Shown in pieces: positions 18,936-27,773 of a stretch of DNA of 64,000 bases (the stretch's first letter is position 1; every line of letters begins with the position of its first letter). Below the pieces are notes generated by a model. That model had not been told where the DNA came from. It did no database searches and was given only the letters and a program-made list of their open reading frames with translations. The DNA is from Paracoccus spongiarum (GTDB taxonomy: Bacteria; Pseudomonadota; Alphaproteobacteria; Rhodobacterales; Rhodobacteraceae), in assembly GCF_030732095.1 (NCBI RefSeq), contig NZ_JAVAMQ010000006.1:124001-188000 (forward strand). Reading direction: 5' to 3'. The translations under genes and the position numbers were made by a program.

Positions 18936-20897
18936 ATGATCGCCGAGCTTGGGCATTTCGCCCTGATCCTTGCCTTTACGGTATCTCTTTACCAGATGAC
19001 CGTGCCGCTCGTCGGTGCGTCGCGGGGGCTGACCGGCTGGATGGACAGCGCCCGGCCCGCGGCGCTGGCGCAGTTCCTGCTGACCGGGTTGTCATTCGCG
19101 GCGCTGACCCATGCCTTCGTGACCTCGGATTTCTCGCTGAAGCTGGTCTACGAGAACTCGCACACGGCCAAGCCGCTGCTTTACAAGATCACCGGCGTGT
19201 GGGGCAATCACGAGGGCTCGATGCTGCTTTGGGTGCTGATCCTGGCGCTGTTCGGCGCGGCGGCGGCGGCCTTTGGCGACAACCTGCCGCCCAGCCTGCG
19301 GGCCCGGGTGCTGGCGGTGCAGGCGGCGATCGGGGCGGCATTCTACGCCTTCATCATCTTCACCTCGAACCCCTTCCTGCGGCTGGCGAATCCGCCCTTC
19401 GACGGTCGCGACCTGAACCCGCTGCTGCAGGACCCCGGATTGGCCTTCCACCCGCCCTTCCTGTATCTGGGCTATGTCGGGCTTTCGATGACCTTCAGCT
19501 TTGCCGTCGCCGCGCTGATCGAGGGCCGCGTCGATGCGGCCTGGGCGCGCTGGGTCAGGCCCTGGACGCTGGCCGCTTGGATGTTCCTGACCATCGGCAT
19601 CGCCCTGGGGTCGTGGTGGGCCTATTACGAGCTGGGCTGGGGCGGGTTCTGGTTCTGGGACCCGGTCGAGAATGCCAGCTTCATGCCCTGGCTGCTGGCC
19701 GCGGCGCTGCTGCACTCGGCCATCGTGGTCGAAAAGCGCGAGGCGCTGAAAAGCTGGACGGTGCTGCTGGCGATCATGGCCTTCGGCTTCTCGATGATCG
19801 GCACCTTCATCGTGCGCTCGGGCGTCATCACCTCGGTCCACAGCTTCGCCAGCGATCCGGCGCGCGGGGTGTTCATCCTTGGCATCCTTGCGGTCTTCGT
19901 GGGCGGGGCGCTGACGCTGTATGCCGCGCGGGCGGGGGCGATGACGGCGCGGGGCGTGTTCTCGCCGGTGTCGCGCGAAGGCGCGCTGGTGCTGAACAAC
20001 GTGCTTCTGGCGGTCTCGGCCTTCGTGGTCTTCGTGGGCACGATGTGGCCCCTGCTGGCCGAGATGCTGTGGGACCGCAAGCTGTCGGTGGGCGAGCCGT
20101 TCTTCAACAAGGCCTTCACACCCTTCATGATCGTGCTGGCGCTGGTGCTGCCGCTTGGCGCGATCATGCCGTGGAAACGGGCGACGCTGACGCGCGTCCT
20201 GCGACCGTTGCGGGGCGCGCTGGTCTTTGCCCTCGCCGTGGCGTTGCTGGTCTTTGCCGTCTCGACGGGCCGGTCGGCCATCGCGGTGATCGGGGCGGGG
20301 CTCGGGGCCTGGCTGATCGCCGGATCGGTGGCCGATCTGATCTCGCGCACCGGGTCGTCGGGCTTGGGGCGGCTCGTGCGGCTGCCACGGGCCGACTGGG
20401 GCAAGGCTATTGCCCATGCCGGGCTGGGCGTCACCTTCATCGGGGTCGGCCTGCTGACCGCCTGGCAGACCGAGGATATTCGCGTGGCCCGGATCGACCA
20501 GCCCTTCGAGGTCGCGGGCTACCAGATCACCCTGCGCGCGGTGGACGAGGTGCAGGGGCCGAACTATGTCTCGACCATGGCCCGGCTGGACGTGGCGCGC
20601 GGGGGGCGCGCGGTGACAACGCTTAGCCCCGAAAAGCGTGTCTACCCGGTGCAAGCGATGCCGACGACCGAGGCGGCGATCGACAACGGTTTCTTCCGCG
20701 ACATCTACCTGGTGATCGGCGACGCCCAGCCCGATGGCGGCTGGGCGGTCCGGTCCTACGTCAAGCCCTTCGCGAACTGGATCTGGGCCGGGTCGATCCT
20801 GATGGCGCTTGGCGGGGTCGTCAGCCTGACCGACCGGCGCTATCGCGTGGCGGCCGGCGCCGGCCGGCGGCGGGCCTCGGCGGTGCCGGCGGAATGA
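18936..20897 (+). CDS. ccmF: Heme lyase subunit CcmF of the cytochrome c maturation system
   Basis: 653 residues with about 14 membrane helices. The tryptophan-rich heme-handling WWD motif is seen as LGWGGFWFWDPVENASFMPW near residue 235, flanked by periplasmic histidine-containing loops. With CcmH it transfers heme from CcmE to apocytochrome CXXCH motifs. ATG at 18936 is chosen because GGAGGA lies 10 bases upstream; a frame opening at 18873 would run through the terminator. The stop overlaps the ccmH start by four bases (ATGA). Confidence 0.95.
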   Translation: MIAELGHFALILAFTVSLYQMTVPLVGASRGLTGWMDSARPAALAQFLLTGLSFAALTHAFVTSDFSLKLVYENSHTAKPLLYKITGVWGNHEGSMLLWVLILALFGAAAAAFGDNLPPSLRARVLAVQAAIGAAFYAFIIFTSNPFLRLANPPFDGRDLNPLLQDPGLAFHPPFLYLGYVGLSMTFSFAVAALIEGRVDAAWARWVRPWTLAAWMFLTIGIALGSWWAYYELGWGGFWFWDPVENASFMPWLLAAALLHSAIVVEKREALKSWTVLLAIMAFGFSMIGTFIVRSGVITSVHSFASDPARGVFILGILAVFVGGALTLYAARAGAMTARGVFSPVSREGALVLNNVLLAVSAFVVFVGTMWPLLAEMLWDRKLSVGEPFFNKAFTPFMIVLALVLPLGAIMPWKRATLTRVLRPLRGALVFALAVALLVFAVSTGRSAIAVIGAGLGAWLIAGSVADLISRTGSSGLGRLVRLPRADWGKAIAHAGLGVTFIGVGLLTAWQTEDIRVARIDQPFEVAGYQITLRAVDEVQGPNYVSTMARLDVARGGRAVTTLSPEKRVYPVQAMPTTEAAIDNGFFRDIYLVIGDAQPDGGWAVRSYVKPFANWIWAGSILMALGGVVSLTDRRYRVAAGAGRRRASAVPAE

Positions 20898-21355
20898 GGC
20901 GGGCTGCCGCGATCCTTGCGCTGCTGCTGATGCTGCCGTCGGCGGTGCCGGCGGTGCAGCCCGACGAGGTGTTGGCCGATCCGTTGCTGGAATCGCGGGC
21001 GCGCGAGATTTCCAAGAAGCTGCGCTGCCCGGTCTGCCAGGGCGAGAACATCGACGAATCCAACGCGCCGATCAGCCGCGACCTTCGGCTTTACGTCCGC
21101 GAGCGGCTGGAGGCGGGCGATGGCAATGACGAGGTGGTGGACGCGGTCGTGGATCGCTTCGGCGAATTCGTGCTGTTCGAGCCGCGGGCCCGCGGCGGCA
21201 ACCTGCTGCTGTGGCTGGCCGGGCCGGCGATGGCGCTGATCGCGCTGCTGATTGCCTGGCGCTTTCTCGGCGCGCGGGCCGGCGCAGCCCCCCCGGTCAC
21301 CGCGCTGAGCGAGGCCGAACGCGCCCGCCTCGACGAGATCATGCGCGACGAGTGA
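20894..21355 (+). CDS. ccmH: Cytochrome c-type biogenesis protein CcmH (CycL)
   Basis: 153 residues: signal sequence (1-21), a thiol-redox domain with LRCPVCQ (C45, C48), and one C-terminal membrane anchor (LLLWLAGPAMALIALLIAW, about 105-124). It keeps the CXXCH cysteines of apocytochrome c reduced for heme attachment by CcmF. It overlaps ccmF by 4 bases. ccmI is not next to it here; the following gene belongs to fatty-acid or phenylacetate metabolism. Confidence 0.95.
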   Translation: MRRAAAILALLLMLPSAVPAVQPDEVLADPLLESRAREISKKLRCPVCQGENIDESNAPISRDLRLYVRERLEAGDGNDEVVDAVVDRFGEFVLFEPRARGGNLLLWLAGPAMALIALLIAWRFLGARAGAAPPVTALSEAERARLDEIMRDE

Positions 21356-21418
21356 CGCCGGGTCGGACTTTCGCCGCGCGACGAATTCGGCATGATGCCC
21401 CGCAACAGGGGGATCGCC

Positions 21419-22189
21419 ATGAGCTTCGAGACCATCACCTTCGCCGTCAGCGACGCCATCGCCACGCTGATCCTGAACCGTCCCGACAGCATGAACGCGC
21501 TGAACGCCCGGATGAGGGCCGAGATCACGCAGGCGCTGACGACGCTGCCAAATGGGGTCCGCTGCGTGGTCATGACCGGATCGGGCCGGGCGTTCTGTTC
21601 GGGGCAGGACCTGAAGGACGCGGCGTCCGGCACCGATCTTCAGGCCGTGCTGCGCGATGAATACGAGCCGATGTTGCAGGCGATCCGCGATTGCCCCGCC
21701 CCGGTCATCGCCGCGGTGAACGGCGTGGCGGCGGGTGCCGGGGCGAACCTGGCACTGGTTGCGGATGTGGTCATCGCCGCCGAGAGCGCCAGCTTTATCC
21801 AGGCCTTCACGCGGATCGGCCTGATCCCGGATGCGGGCGGCACTTGGGCGATCCCGCGCGCGGTCGGGGCGGCGCGGGCGATGGGCATGATGCTGTTCGC
21901 CGAGCCGGTGTCGGCGCGGCAGGCCGAGGAGTGGGGCATGATCTGGCAGGCGCTGCCCGATGAGTCCTTCGCCGAGGGCGTGCTGGCCCGGGCGCGACAG
22001 CTGGCGCAGGGGCCGACCGGCGCCTATCTGCGGGTCCGCCAGGCCGTCGCGGGCGCCTTCGACAATGATCTGGCGTCCCAGCTGGCGCTGGAGGCGCGGC
22101 TGCAGGGCGAGGCCGGTCGCAGCGCCGATTTCCACGAAGGGGTCAGCGCCTTCCTGCAGAAGCGCAAGCCCCGGTTCAGCGGACGCTGA
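21419..22189 (+). CDS. Enoyl-CoA hydratase/isomerase family protein, PaaG-like
   Basis: 256 residues of the crotonase superfamily. The oxyanion-hole segments are SGRAFCSGQDLKDA and AAVNGVAAGAGANLALVADV, followed by SASFIQAFTRIGLIPDAGGTW. The last stretch, with Asp at the second acid position (PDAGGTW), is characteristic of 2-(1,2-epoxy-1,2-dihydrophenyl)acetyl-CoA isomerase (PaaG) relatives. No other phenylacetate genes are nearby, so general enoyl-CoA hydratase/isomerase is the safer name. The start at 21419 follows CAGGGGGATC; a frame from 21392 adds nine residues without a site. Confidence 0.85.
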   Translation: MSFETITFAVSDAIATLILNRPDSMNALNARMRAEITQALTTLPNGVRCVVMTGSGRAFCSGQDLKDAASGTDLQAVLRDEYEPMLQAIRDCPAPVIAAVNGVAAGAGANLALVADVVIAAESASFIQAFTRIGLIPDAGGTWAIPRAVGAARAMGMMLFAEPVSARQAEEWGMIWQALPDESFAEGVLARARQLAQGPTGAYLRVRQAVAGAFDNDLASQLALEARLQGEAGRSADFHEGVSAFLQKRKPRFSGR

Positions 22190-22888
22190 TCAGGCGATCT
22201 GGGCAAAGCGCGGCGCAGGGCCGCGATTGTCGAAGAACGGCACGGTGTCGGGCAGCGGCAGATCCGCATGATGGGGCACCGCATGGACCAGTTCGGCAAG
22301 TTCGGCCAGAACCACCTCGGTGATGAAGGGCAGGTTCAGCGCCCGCGCCTCGGCCAGCGGCACCCAGTGCAGATGCGACAGCTCGTCGCAGGCCCGCCCG
22401 AAATCGTCGGGATCGCCGGCGATGGCCGCAGCGTCGGCGACAAGGAAATGCGCGTCGAAGCGGCGTGGTCGTCCGGGCGGCGTGATCGCTCGGAACAGAT
22501 AGACCAGTGTGCCCGCGTCGGGGCTGATGCCGGTCTCGGCATAGCCCGGCCAGCCGCTGTGCGGCCCGTCCGCGGTGCCGATCAGCAAGCCGGTCTCCTC
22601 GGCCAGTTCGCGCAGCGCGGCCGCGGCGATGGCGTCGGGGTCGGCAGGCTGGCCGTTGCGCGGCTCGGCCATCAGGCGGCGGCGGTGCGGCTCGCCGATG
22701 CCGCGCGCCAGCATCGCGCCGGCGTCCTCGGCATCCACGGCGCCGCCCGGGAAGACGTATTTCGAGGGCATGAAGGCAGCAGTGGCGCCGCGCATTCCCA
22801 TCAGGATCGAGGCACCCGCGGCGCTGCGCCGCAGCAGCATCATCGTCGCCGCGTCGCGGATCGGCGGCTCGCCCGGCGCGTGGCTCAT
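22190..22888 (-). CDS. NUDIX hydrolase
   Basis: 232 residues starting MSHAPGEPP. The Nudix fold is indicated by SKYVFPGGAVDAEDAG and the box core ALRELAEETGLLIG, in which the metal-binding REL.EE residues are intact. It resembles the larger COG0494 Nudix proteins of alphaproteobacteria; the hydrolysed nucleotide or CoA compound is unknown. The start overlaps the stop of the DUF983 gene by 4 bases. Its 3' end abuts the end of the crotonase gene (convergent). Confidence 0.85.
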   Translation of the reverse strand: MSHAPGEPPIRDAATMMLLRRSAAGASILMGMRGATAAFMPSKYVFPGGAVDAEDAGAMLARGIGEPHRRRLMAEPRNGQPADPDAIAAAALRELAEETGLLIGTADGPHSGWPGYAETGISPDAGTLVYLFRAITPPGRPRRFDAHFLVADAAAIAGDPDDFGRACDELSHLHWVPLAEARALNLPFITEVVLAELAELVHAVPHHADLPLPDTVPFFDNRGPAPRFAQIA

Positions 22889-23334
22889 GTGGTCGCGGGG
22901 TCGGGCTCGATGCCGAAGCCATGCATCCGGCGCGCCCATTGCAGGCCGACCATCGCGCCCTTGATGCGCGGCAGCAGCAGCAGCGACAGCACGATCGCGC
23001 CCAGCCCGAAGCACAGGATCATCGTCATGGCGGTCGGCCGCCACGCGATGTAGCAGGCCAGCAGCAGCGGCGCCCCCAGATGCGACACCAGAAGGATCGT
23101 CAGATAGGCGGGCCCGTCATCCGCGCGCTGGTGATGCAGGGCCTCGTCGCAGGAGGGGCAGCGGTCGCGCACCGTCAGATAGCCGCGAAACAGCCGGCCG
23201 CTGCCGCAGGAGGGGCATTGGCCGCGCATCCCGCGCAGCATTGCCTGTCCGGTCGGCCGTTCGGCCTGCTGCTGGGCAGCGCGGCTGGGCATCGCCGTGA
23301 CCGCCGGGCCGGCGGCCTGGTCTAATCGGGACAT
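22885..23334 (-). CDS. DUF983 membrane protein with zinc-ribbon-like cysteines
   Basis: 149 residues from MSRLDQAAG, with GAAGGAG upstream. Two CPSC knuckles (CPSCGSGRLF and RDRCPSCDEAL) form a zinc-ribbon-like N-terminal part. Two membrane segments follow (YLTILLVSHLGAPLLLACY and MTMILCFGLGAIVLSLLLL). This is the DUF983 pattern of Rhodobacterales and Rhizobiales; function is unknown. It is translationally coupled to the downstream NUDIX gene. Confidence 0.85.
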   Translation of the reverse strand: MSRLDQAAGPAVTAMPSRAAQQQAERPTGQAMLRGMRGQCPSCGSGRLFRGYLTVRDRCPSCDEALHHQRADDGPAYLTILLVSHLGAPLLLACYIAWRPTAMTMILCFGLGAIVLSLLLLPRIKGAMVGLQWARRMHGFGIEPDPATT

Positions 23335-23440
23335 CGCGAACTCCTTCGGCTGGCGCGTGGCCGGCATCCTAGCGACCCGGGCCGGCTTTCGCCAGCCCCG
23401 GAAGGGCAGGGTGGCGCGGCGGATCGCCGCCCCGGGGCGA

Positions 23441-24835
23441 TCAGGCGGCGCGCTCGGCCTGGGCCAGCATGACGCGGTTGCGCCCCATCGACTTGGCCAG
23501 CAGCAGGGCCCGGTCCGCGCGTTCCAGCGACAGTTCGGCAAGGCGGTCAGGCGGCATCGCCATGCCGAAGGACCGGCCGATCGCCACGCCGACGGACAGC
23601 GTCACGGTGATGTGGCCGCCGCCCGACAGGTCCGGCAGGTCGATCGGCGTCGTCTCGATGGCGCGGCGGATCTCCTCGGCGCGACGATAGGCGCGGCTGT
23701 CGCAGGCGTCCGGCAGGACCGACAGGAATTCTTCGCCGCCAAGCCGGGCGGTGATGCCGTCCTTGCCCGTGATCTGTTCCAGCCGGCGTGCCACCTCGCG
23801 CAGCACGGCGTCGCCTGCCGCATGGCCGTGGCGGTCGTTGATGCGCTTGAAGCGGTCAAGATCCAGCGCCAGCACCGCAAAACTGTGGCCGTCGCGCAGC
23901 GCGTCGCGCGCGATCTCGGTCAGACGGGGCAGGGCATAGCGGCGGTTGTAAAGGCCGGTGAGGGGATCGGTCATGGCCCAGATCATGTTGCGCTGTGCCT
24001 CGGCGCGGCGGCGATCGCCCTGTTCCTTGCGCGACAACTGCGTCTGCAGCGCCAGCGCCACGATCTCGACCCCGGCGCCGCCGCCGAGATCGATGGGCAC
24101 CACCTCGCCCGCCCCCAGATCCAGCGCGACGGCCGACAACTCGACCCGGTCGGCCTCGGTTGCCACCACGAAGGCCGCGTCGCGCGACCCGCTGCGCGAG
24201 CGCAGTTCCGACAGCAGCCGCAGCCCCTCGCCCCGCGCCCCGATATCCGCCGCGATCAGGTAGAGATCGGCCGCCCGGCCCGAGGCCGCGGCGCCAAGCG
24301 CCTCTTCCGGGCTGCGGATCGAGAAGCGATGCGGCAGGCGCCGCTGCAGCAGGTGCCTCCAGCGCAAGGCCCGCGCGGCGCTGTCGGCCACCAGCGCAAT
24401 CTCGATGGCGCTTGGGGCGGGGGTGAAGCTGACGGCCGCCTCGGCCATCGATCGCTGCGGTTCGAGCCCGCTGCCTGCATCGCGCAACAGCCCCCGGATC
24501 CGCGCGGCCAGCATCTGTTCGTCAACGGCCGGATCAAGCACCGCCGAGGCCCCGGCGCGCAGCGCGTCCAGCCGGGTCTGGCTGTCGGCCAGCATTAGCA
24601 CGGGGATCGCCGCGCAGTCGCGATCCTCCACCAGCGCGCGGCAGATCTGGACCGATTCACGGCCCGCAAAGCCGCCGCCCAGCAGGATCAGGTCGGGCCG
24701 GTGACTGCGCGCCTGCGCCATCAGCTGATCGGGCGTCGAGGCCGTCAGCACGTCATAGCAGGCAGCGGCCAGGCGCACCTTCAACGTGATGCGCGTCGTC
24801 GCCACCCCATCTGCCACCAGGATGCGTGCGGTCAT
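23441..24835 (-). CDS. PleD-like protein: two receiver-like domains plus GGDEF diguanylate cyclase
   Basis: 464 residues. Receiver-like domain 1 spans about 1-120, a second adaptor receiver about 140-270, and the GGDEF domain about 290-455 with the active-site loop GGEEF and MTDPLTGLYNRRY. It should make c-di-GMP from two GTP. The first receiver opens VADG rather than the acidic VDD, and the phosphoacceptor position of the PDLILLD motif is Gly (PDLILLGGGF). Classic phosphorylation control therefore looks lost. The RxxD inhibition site five residues before GGEEF is GKDG, so product inhibition is probably absent. Divergent from DUF3572, a common Rhodobacterales pairing. Confidence 0.88.
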   Translation of the reverse strand: MTARILVADGVATTRITLKVRLAAACYDVLTASTPDQLMAQARSHRPDLILLGGGFAGRESVQICRALVEDRDCAAIPVLMLADSQTRLDALRAGASAVLDPAVDEQMLAARIRGLLRDAGSGLEPQRSMAEAAVSFTPAPSAIEIALVADSAARALRWRHLLQRRLPHRFSIRSPEEALGAAASGRAADLYLIAADIGARGEGLRLLSELRSRSGSRDAAFVVATEADRVELSAVALDLGAGEVVPIDLGGGAGVEIVALALQTQLSRKEQGDRRRAEAQRNMIWAMTDPLTGLYNRRYALPRLTEIARDALRDGHSFAVLALDLDRFKRINDRHGHAAGDAVLREVARRLEQITGKDGITARLGGEEFLSVLPDACDSRAYRRAEEIRRAIETTPIDLPDLSGGGHITVTLSVGVAIGRSFGMAMPPDRLAELSLERADRALLLAKSMGRNRVMLAQAERAA

Positions 24836-24871
24836 CTCGGTCCCGTTTCTTGCTCTGCACCGTTCCCCGTG

Positions 24872-24902
24872 AACCCTTTCAGCAAATGCTTAACAAAGGG
24901 TT
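24872..24902. promoter_or_regulatory. Inverted repeat in the pleD-like/DUF3572 divergent promoter region
   Basis: AACCCTTT (24872-24879) and AAAGGGTT (24895-24902) are 8-bp arms separated by 15 bases, in the 119-base gap between divergent starts. The spacer contains TTAA, and TTAA-N7-TTTC (24890-24904) is a poor partial match to a CtrA box. A dyad operator is plausible. Confidence 0.35.
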
Positions 24903-24954
24903 TCCAGACAGGTAGGACCGGCTGATTCCCGCCGATCCAAAGGAGTGTGCGCCG

Positions 24955-25245
24955 ATGAGATTTTCCCTTGCGCAAGCGCGCGACATGGCCATGGCGGCCC
25001 TCATCTACCTGATCGAGCGGCCTGACCAGGCTGCCGCCTTCATGGGCGCGACCGGCCTGCGGCCCGAGGATCTGCGAAACATGGCGCAGGGCGAGGACCT
25101 GGCCGTGCATGCGCTGGATTTCCTTCTGGAGGATGATTCGCGTGTCATCGAAGCGGCGGGGCATCTGGGACTGCGCCCGCAGGATCTGCTGACCGCGCGC
25201 ACCGCGCTGGCAGGCCCGGGCAGCTTCGGCTGGGAGGCCGACTGA
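24955..25245 (+). CDS. DUF3572 family protein
   Basis: 96 residues with AAAGGAG upstream. The family pattern is a helical, acidic small protein: AALIYLIERPDQAAAFMGATGL, then GLRPEDLRNMA, and a repeat-like second half with HLGLRPQDLLTA. Function is unknown. It is divergent from the pleD-like gene, as in many Rhodobacterales, which suggests a shared process or regulation. Confidence 0.85.
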   Translation: MRFSLAQARDMAMAALIYLIERPDQAAAFMGATGLRPEDLRNMAQGEDLAVHALDFLLEDDSRVIEAAGHLGLRPQDLLTARTALAGPGSFGWEAD

Positions 25246-25333
25246 GGGCGCACCTACCTCTTCGCGTGGCGCCCTGCGCGGTTTCCGATTTCTTCACCTT
25301 TGCGCGATAGCCTTGCCGCAACAGAGGTGATCC

Positions 25334-25930
25334 ATGCACAGGCTTGTCATCCGCGCGGTCGAGGAATTCCTGCGCGATACCTACGGAGAGGCGCTGTGGC
25401 GCGACGTGGCGACCGCCGAAGGCGCGCGCCCGATCGCGCCGCCGGAACCGGGGGGCGGGCAGCCCGGCTCTCCGGGACGAATCGCGCATGGCGAGGCGCT
25501 GATCACCTCGGCCGCCATCATTCTCGAGAAGCCGGCCGAGGAACTGTTCGAGGATCTGGGCGCCTGGCTGGCGCGGTGCGAGGCGATTCGCAGGCTTCTG
25601 CGCTTCTCGGGCCGCGATTTCGGCGATTTCGTCCTCAGCCTCGAGGAACTGCCGGGCCGGACGCGCTATGTCATTCCCGATCTCGACATGCCGCGCATCG
25701 AGGTGGCGCGCGACGGCGACGGCACCATCCGGCTGATCCTGGCCGGCGCGGCGCAGGGCTGGACCGCCATCCTCGGCGGGCTGCTGCGGGCGATGGCGGA
25801 TGATTACGGCGCCCTCGGACTGATCGTGGTCGAGGGCTGCGAGATCGACGTGCATATCTCGGACCACGCCTTCGCCGAGGGGCGCGAATTCCGGCTTGGC
25901 CAGGCCTGCCTGCGGACGGAGCTGCGATGA
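25334..25930 (+). CDS. H-NOX-like (heme NO-binding) protein lacking the heme ligand
   Basis: 198 residues. The start HRLVIRAVEEFLRDTYGEALW matches the N-terminal helix of H-NOX domains, and ILGGLLRAMADDYGAL matches the conserved C-terminal helix. Aligning to Thermoanaerobacter H-NOX through the (P/M)PR turn places Pro (in EELPGRTR) where the proximal heme histidine should be. The YxSxR heme-propionate motif aligns with LAGAA. The protein therefore probably does not bind heme in the known way. It overlaps the next gene (HNOBA-GGDEF) by 4 bases, the typical H-NOX/diguanylate cyclase pairing. The ligand or signal is unknown. Confidence 0.7.
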   Translation: MHRLVIRAVEEFLRDTYGEALWRDVATAEGARPIAPPEPGGGQPGSPGRIAHGEALITSAAIILEKPAEELFEDLGAWLARCEAIRRLLRFSGRDFGDFVLSLEELPGRTRYVIPDLDMPRIEVARDGDGTIRLILAGAAQGWTAILGGLLRAMADDYGALGLIVVEGCEIDVHISDHAFAEGREFRLGQACLRTELR

Positions 25931-26958
25931 GCCTGGTGACCGGCGCCTTGATCGGGCTGGATCGCGCGGCGGCGGACGGGCTGCTGCCGATGCACCTGCT
26001 GATGACCCGCGAGGGTGTGATCCGCTCGGTCGGGCCGACGCTGCGCAAGGTGGTGGCGCCGGGTCTGCAATACATCGATGCCGCCTTCGAGAATGGCAGG
26101 CCCGGCAGCACGGGGCCGCTGGTTCCGGCGATCCTGTCGGCGGCGGATCGGGCCGAAAGGCTGTTCCTGCGGATGCGGCAGCCGCCCGGCCTCAACCTGC
26201 GCGGCCATGCGGTGCCGGCCAGCGACGACCTGGTCCTGATGAACCTCGGCTTCGGGATCGGGCTGACCGATGCGGTCGGCTTCGCGGGGCTGACCGATCG
26301 CGATTTCGCGCCGCCCGAACTGGCGATGGAACTGCTGTTCATGCGCGAGGCGGTGGGGGGCGTTCTGGGCGAGCTGTCTCATTTCAACAGCCAACTCGAG
26401 GCCGCGCGCGAGGCGGCCGAGATCCAGGCCCATACCGATCCGCTGACCGGGCTCTGCAACCGGCGCGGCCTGGAACTGGCGCTGGCGGCGGCGCGGCGCG
26501 AGCCGACGCTGCGCGGTCGCGGCCTGGCAAAGCCCGAATTCGCTCTGGCGCATCTGGACCTCGACGACTTCAAGCAGGTCAACGACCGCTTGGGCCATGC
26601 GGCGGGCGACGCGGTTCTGTGCCATGTCGCGCAGGTCCTGCGCGAGGTGACGCGCAGTGACGACACCGCCGCCCGTGTCGGCGGGGACGAGTTCGTTCTG
26701 TTGCTGCAAGGGCTGGAGGATGAGGCGATCCTGCACAGGCTGGCGCGCCGGATCATCACCGGGATCGAGGCCGCGCTGGCGGATGAGACGGACAGTTGCG
26801 CCGTCTCGGCCAGCCTCGGCATCGTGCTGTCGCGCAATTACCGCGATGCCCCGGTGGCGCGCATGCTGGCCGATGCCGACGGCGCGCTTTACCGGTCGAA
26901 GCGCGCGGGCAAGGGACGGGTGACGATCCTGACCGGGCCTTCGGGCGATCCGGGCTAG
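25927..26958 (+). CDS. Diguanylate cyclase with HNOBA (heme-NO-binding-associated) sensor domain
   Basis: 343 residues: an N-terminal PAS-like HNOBA domain (about 1-140, LLMTREGVIRSVGPTL start, DFAPPELAMELLFMREAVGG end), a short coiled-coil linker (about 145-170) and a GGDEF domain. The active site GGDEF is intact and the inhibitory I-site RxxD is present as RSDD five residues before it, so the enzyme should be an active, feedback-inhibited c-di-GMP synthase. The 4-base overlap with the H-NOX-like gene implies that the latter is its partner sensor. Confidence 0.88.
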   Translation: MSLVTGALIGLDRAAADGLLPMHLLMTREGVIRSVGPTLRKVVAPGLQYIDAAFENGRPGSTGPLVPAILSAADRAERLFLRMRQPPGLNLRGHAVPASDDLVLMNLGFGIGLTDAVGFAGLTDRDFAPPELAMELLFMREAVGGVLGELSHFNSQLEAAREAAEIQAHTDPLTGLCNRRGLELALAAARREPTLRGRGLAKPEFALAHLDLDDFKQVNDRLGHAAGDAVLCHVAQVLREVTRSDDTAARVGGDEFVLLLQGLEDEAILHRLARRIITGIEAALADETDSCAVSASLGIVLSRNYRDAPVARMLADADGALYRSKRAGKGRVTILTGPSGDPG

Positions 26959-27155
26959 GCGATGCGCTGACACCGGCCCGCCCCGCCGCCGTGCTGCGGC
27001 GATCCTGTGCCGCGCGACGCCGACCGCGCCCGGCCCCCCCGGGGGCGGCAGTGGATCGGCATGACGAGGCGAGAATGGCTGCCTGCCGCGGGCGGGGGCA
27101 GGGCTGTGGGCCGTGCTCTGTTGGCATGTCCTGCGCGATGTTCTAGGTCGATGAC
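26959..27155. other. 197-base gap without a gene
   Basis: GC-rich spacer with a short C7-G5 run near 27034-27045. No reading frame, terminator with a T-run or recognisable promoter was found. Confidence 0.5.
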
Positions 27156-27773
27156 ATGACACGCGGCTTTCCCCTTGCGCGACCGGGCATGCGGATCGGG
27201 CTTCTGGGCGGATCCTTCGATCCCGCCCATGAGGGACATGTGCACATCACCGAAACCGCGCGGCGGCGGTTCTGTCTGGACCGGGTCTGGTGGCTGGTCT
27301 CGCCGGGCAATCCCCTGAAGGCGCATGGGCCGGCGCCCCTGGCCGAACGCATGGCGACCGCGCGGCGGCTGCTGGACGATCCGGCGGTCATCGTCACGGA
27401 TGTCGAGATGCGGCTGGGCACGCGGCTGACCGCCGACACCATCGCGGCCTTGACCCGGCACTATCCGGGGGTGCGGTTCGTCTGGCTGATGGGCTCGGAC
27501 AATCTGTGCCAGTTCCACCTGTGGGACCGCTGGCGCGAGATCGCGGCGATGGTGCCGATCGGCGTTCTGGCACGGCCCGGCACGCGCATTCCGGCCCGCA
27601 ACGCGGTTGCCGCGCAGATCCTGCGGCGGTGGCGGCTGCCGCAGGATCAGGCCGGCAGCCTTGCGCGGCGCCGTCCCCCCGCCTGGGTGCTGATCAACCT
27701 GCCGATGAAATCGCACTCGTCCTCGGCCATCCGCGCCGCACGATCCGGCGTGGCCGAAGGCGCGCGCCGATGA
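27156..27773 (+). CDS. nadD: Nicotinate-nucleotide adenylyltransferase
   Basis: 205 residues. It makes nicotinate adenine dinucleotide from NaMN and ATP. The nucleotidyltransferase motif [18 protein letters not shown] (residues 14-31), the [12 protein letters not shown] segment, [14 protein letters not shown] and the C-terminal SSSAIR motif are all intact. An inner ATG at 27189 would shorten it by 11 residues; the longer N-terminus ([11 protein letters not shown]) is usual in Rhodobacterales. The stop overlaps the start of the carboxypeptidase gene (ATGATGG). Confidence 0.95.
   Translation: MTRGFPLARPGMRIGLLGGSFDPAHEGHVHITETARRRFCLDRVWWLVSPGNPLKAHGPAPLAERMATARRLLDDPAVIVTDVEMRLGTRLTADTIAALTRHYPGVRFVWLMGSDNLCQFHLWDRWREIAAMVPIGVLARPGTRIPARNAVAAQILRRWRLPQDQAGSLARRRPPAWVLINLPMKSHSSSAIRAARSGVAEGARR

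Noticed and set aside
23297..24598. A 433-codon + strand frame over the PleD-like gene
   Set aside because: It is a shadow of the GGDEF gene, with low-complexity Arg/Ala/Gln composition.
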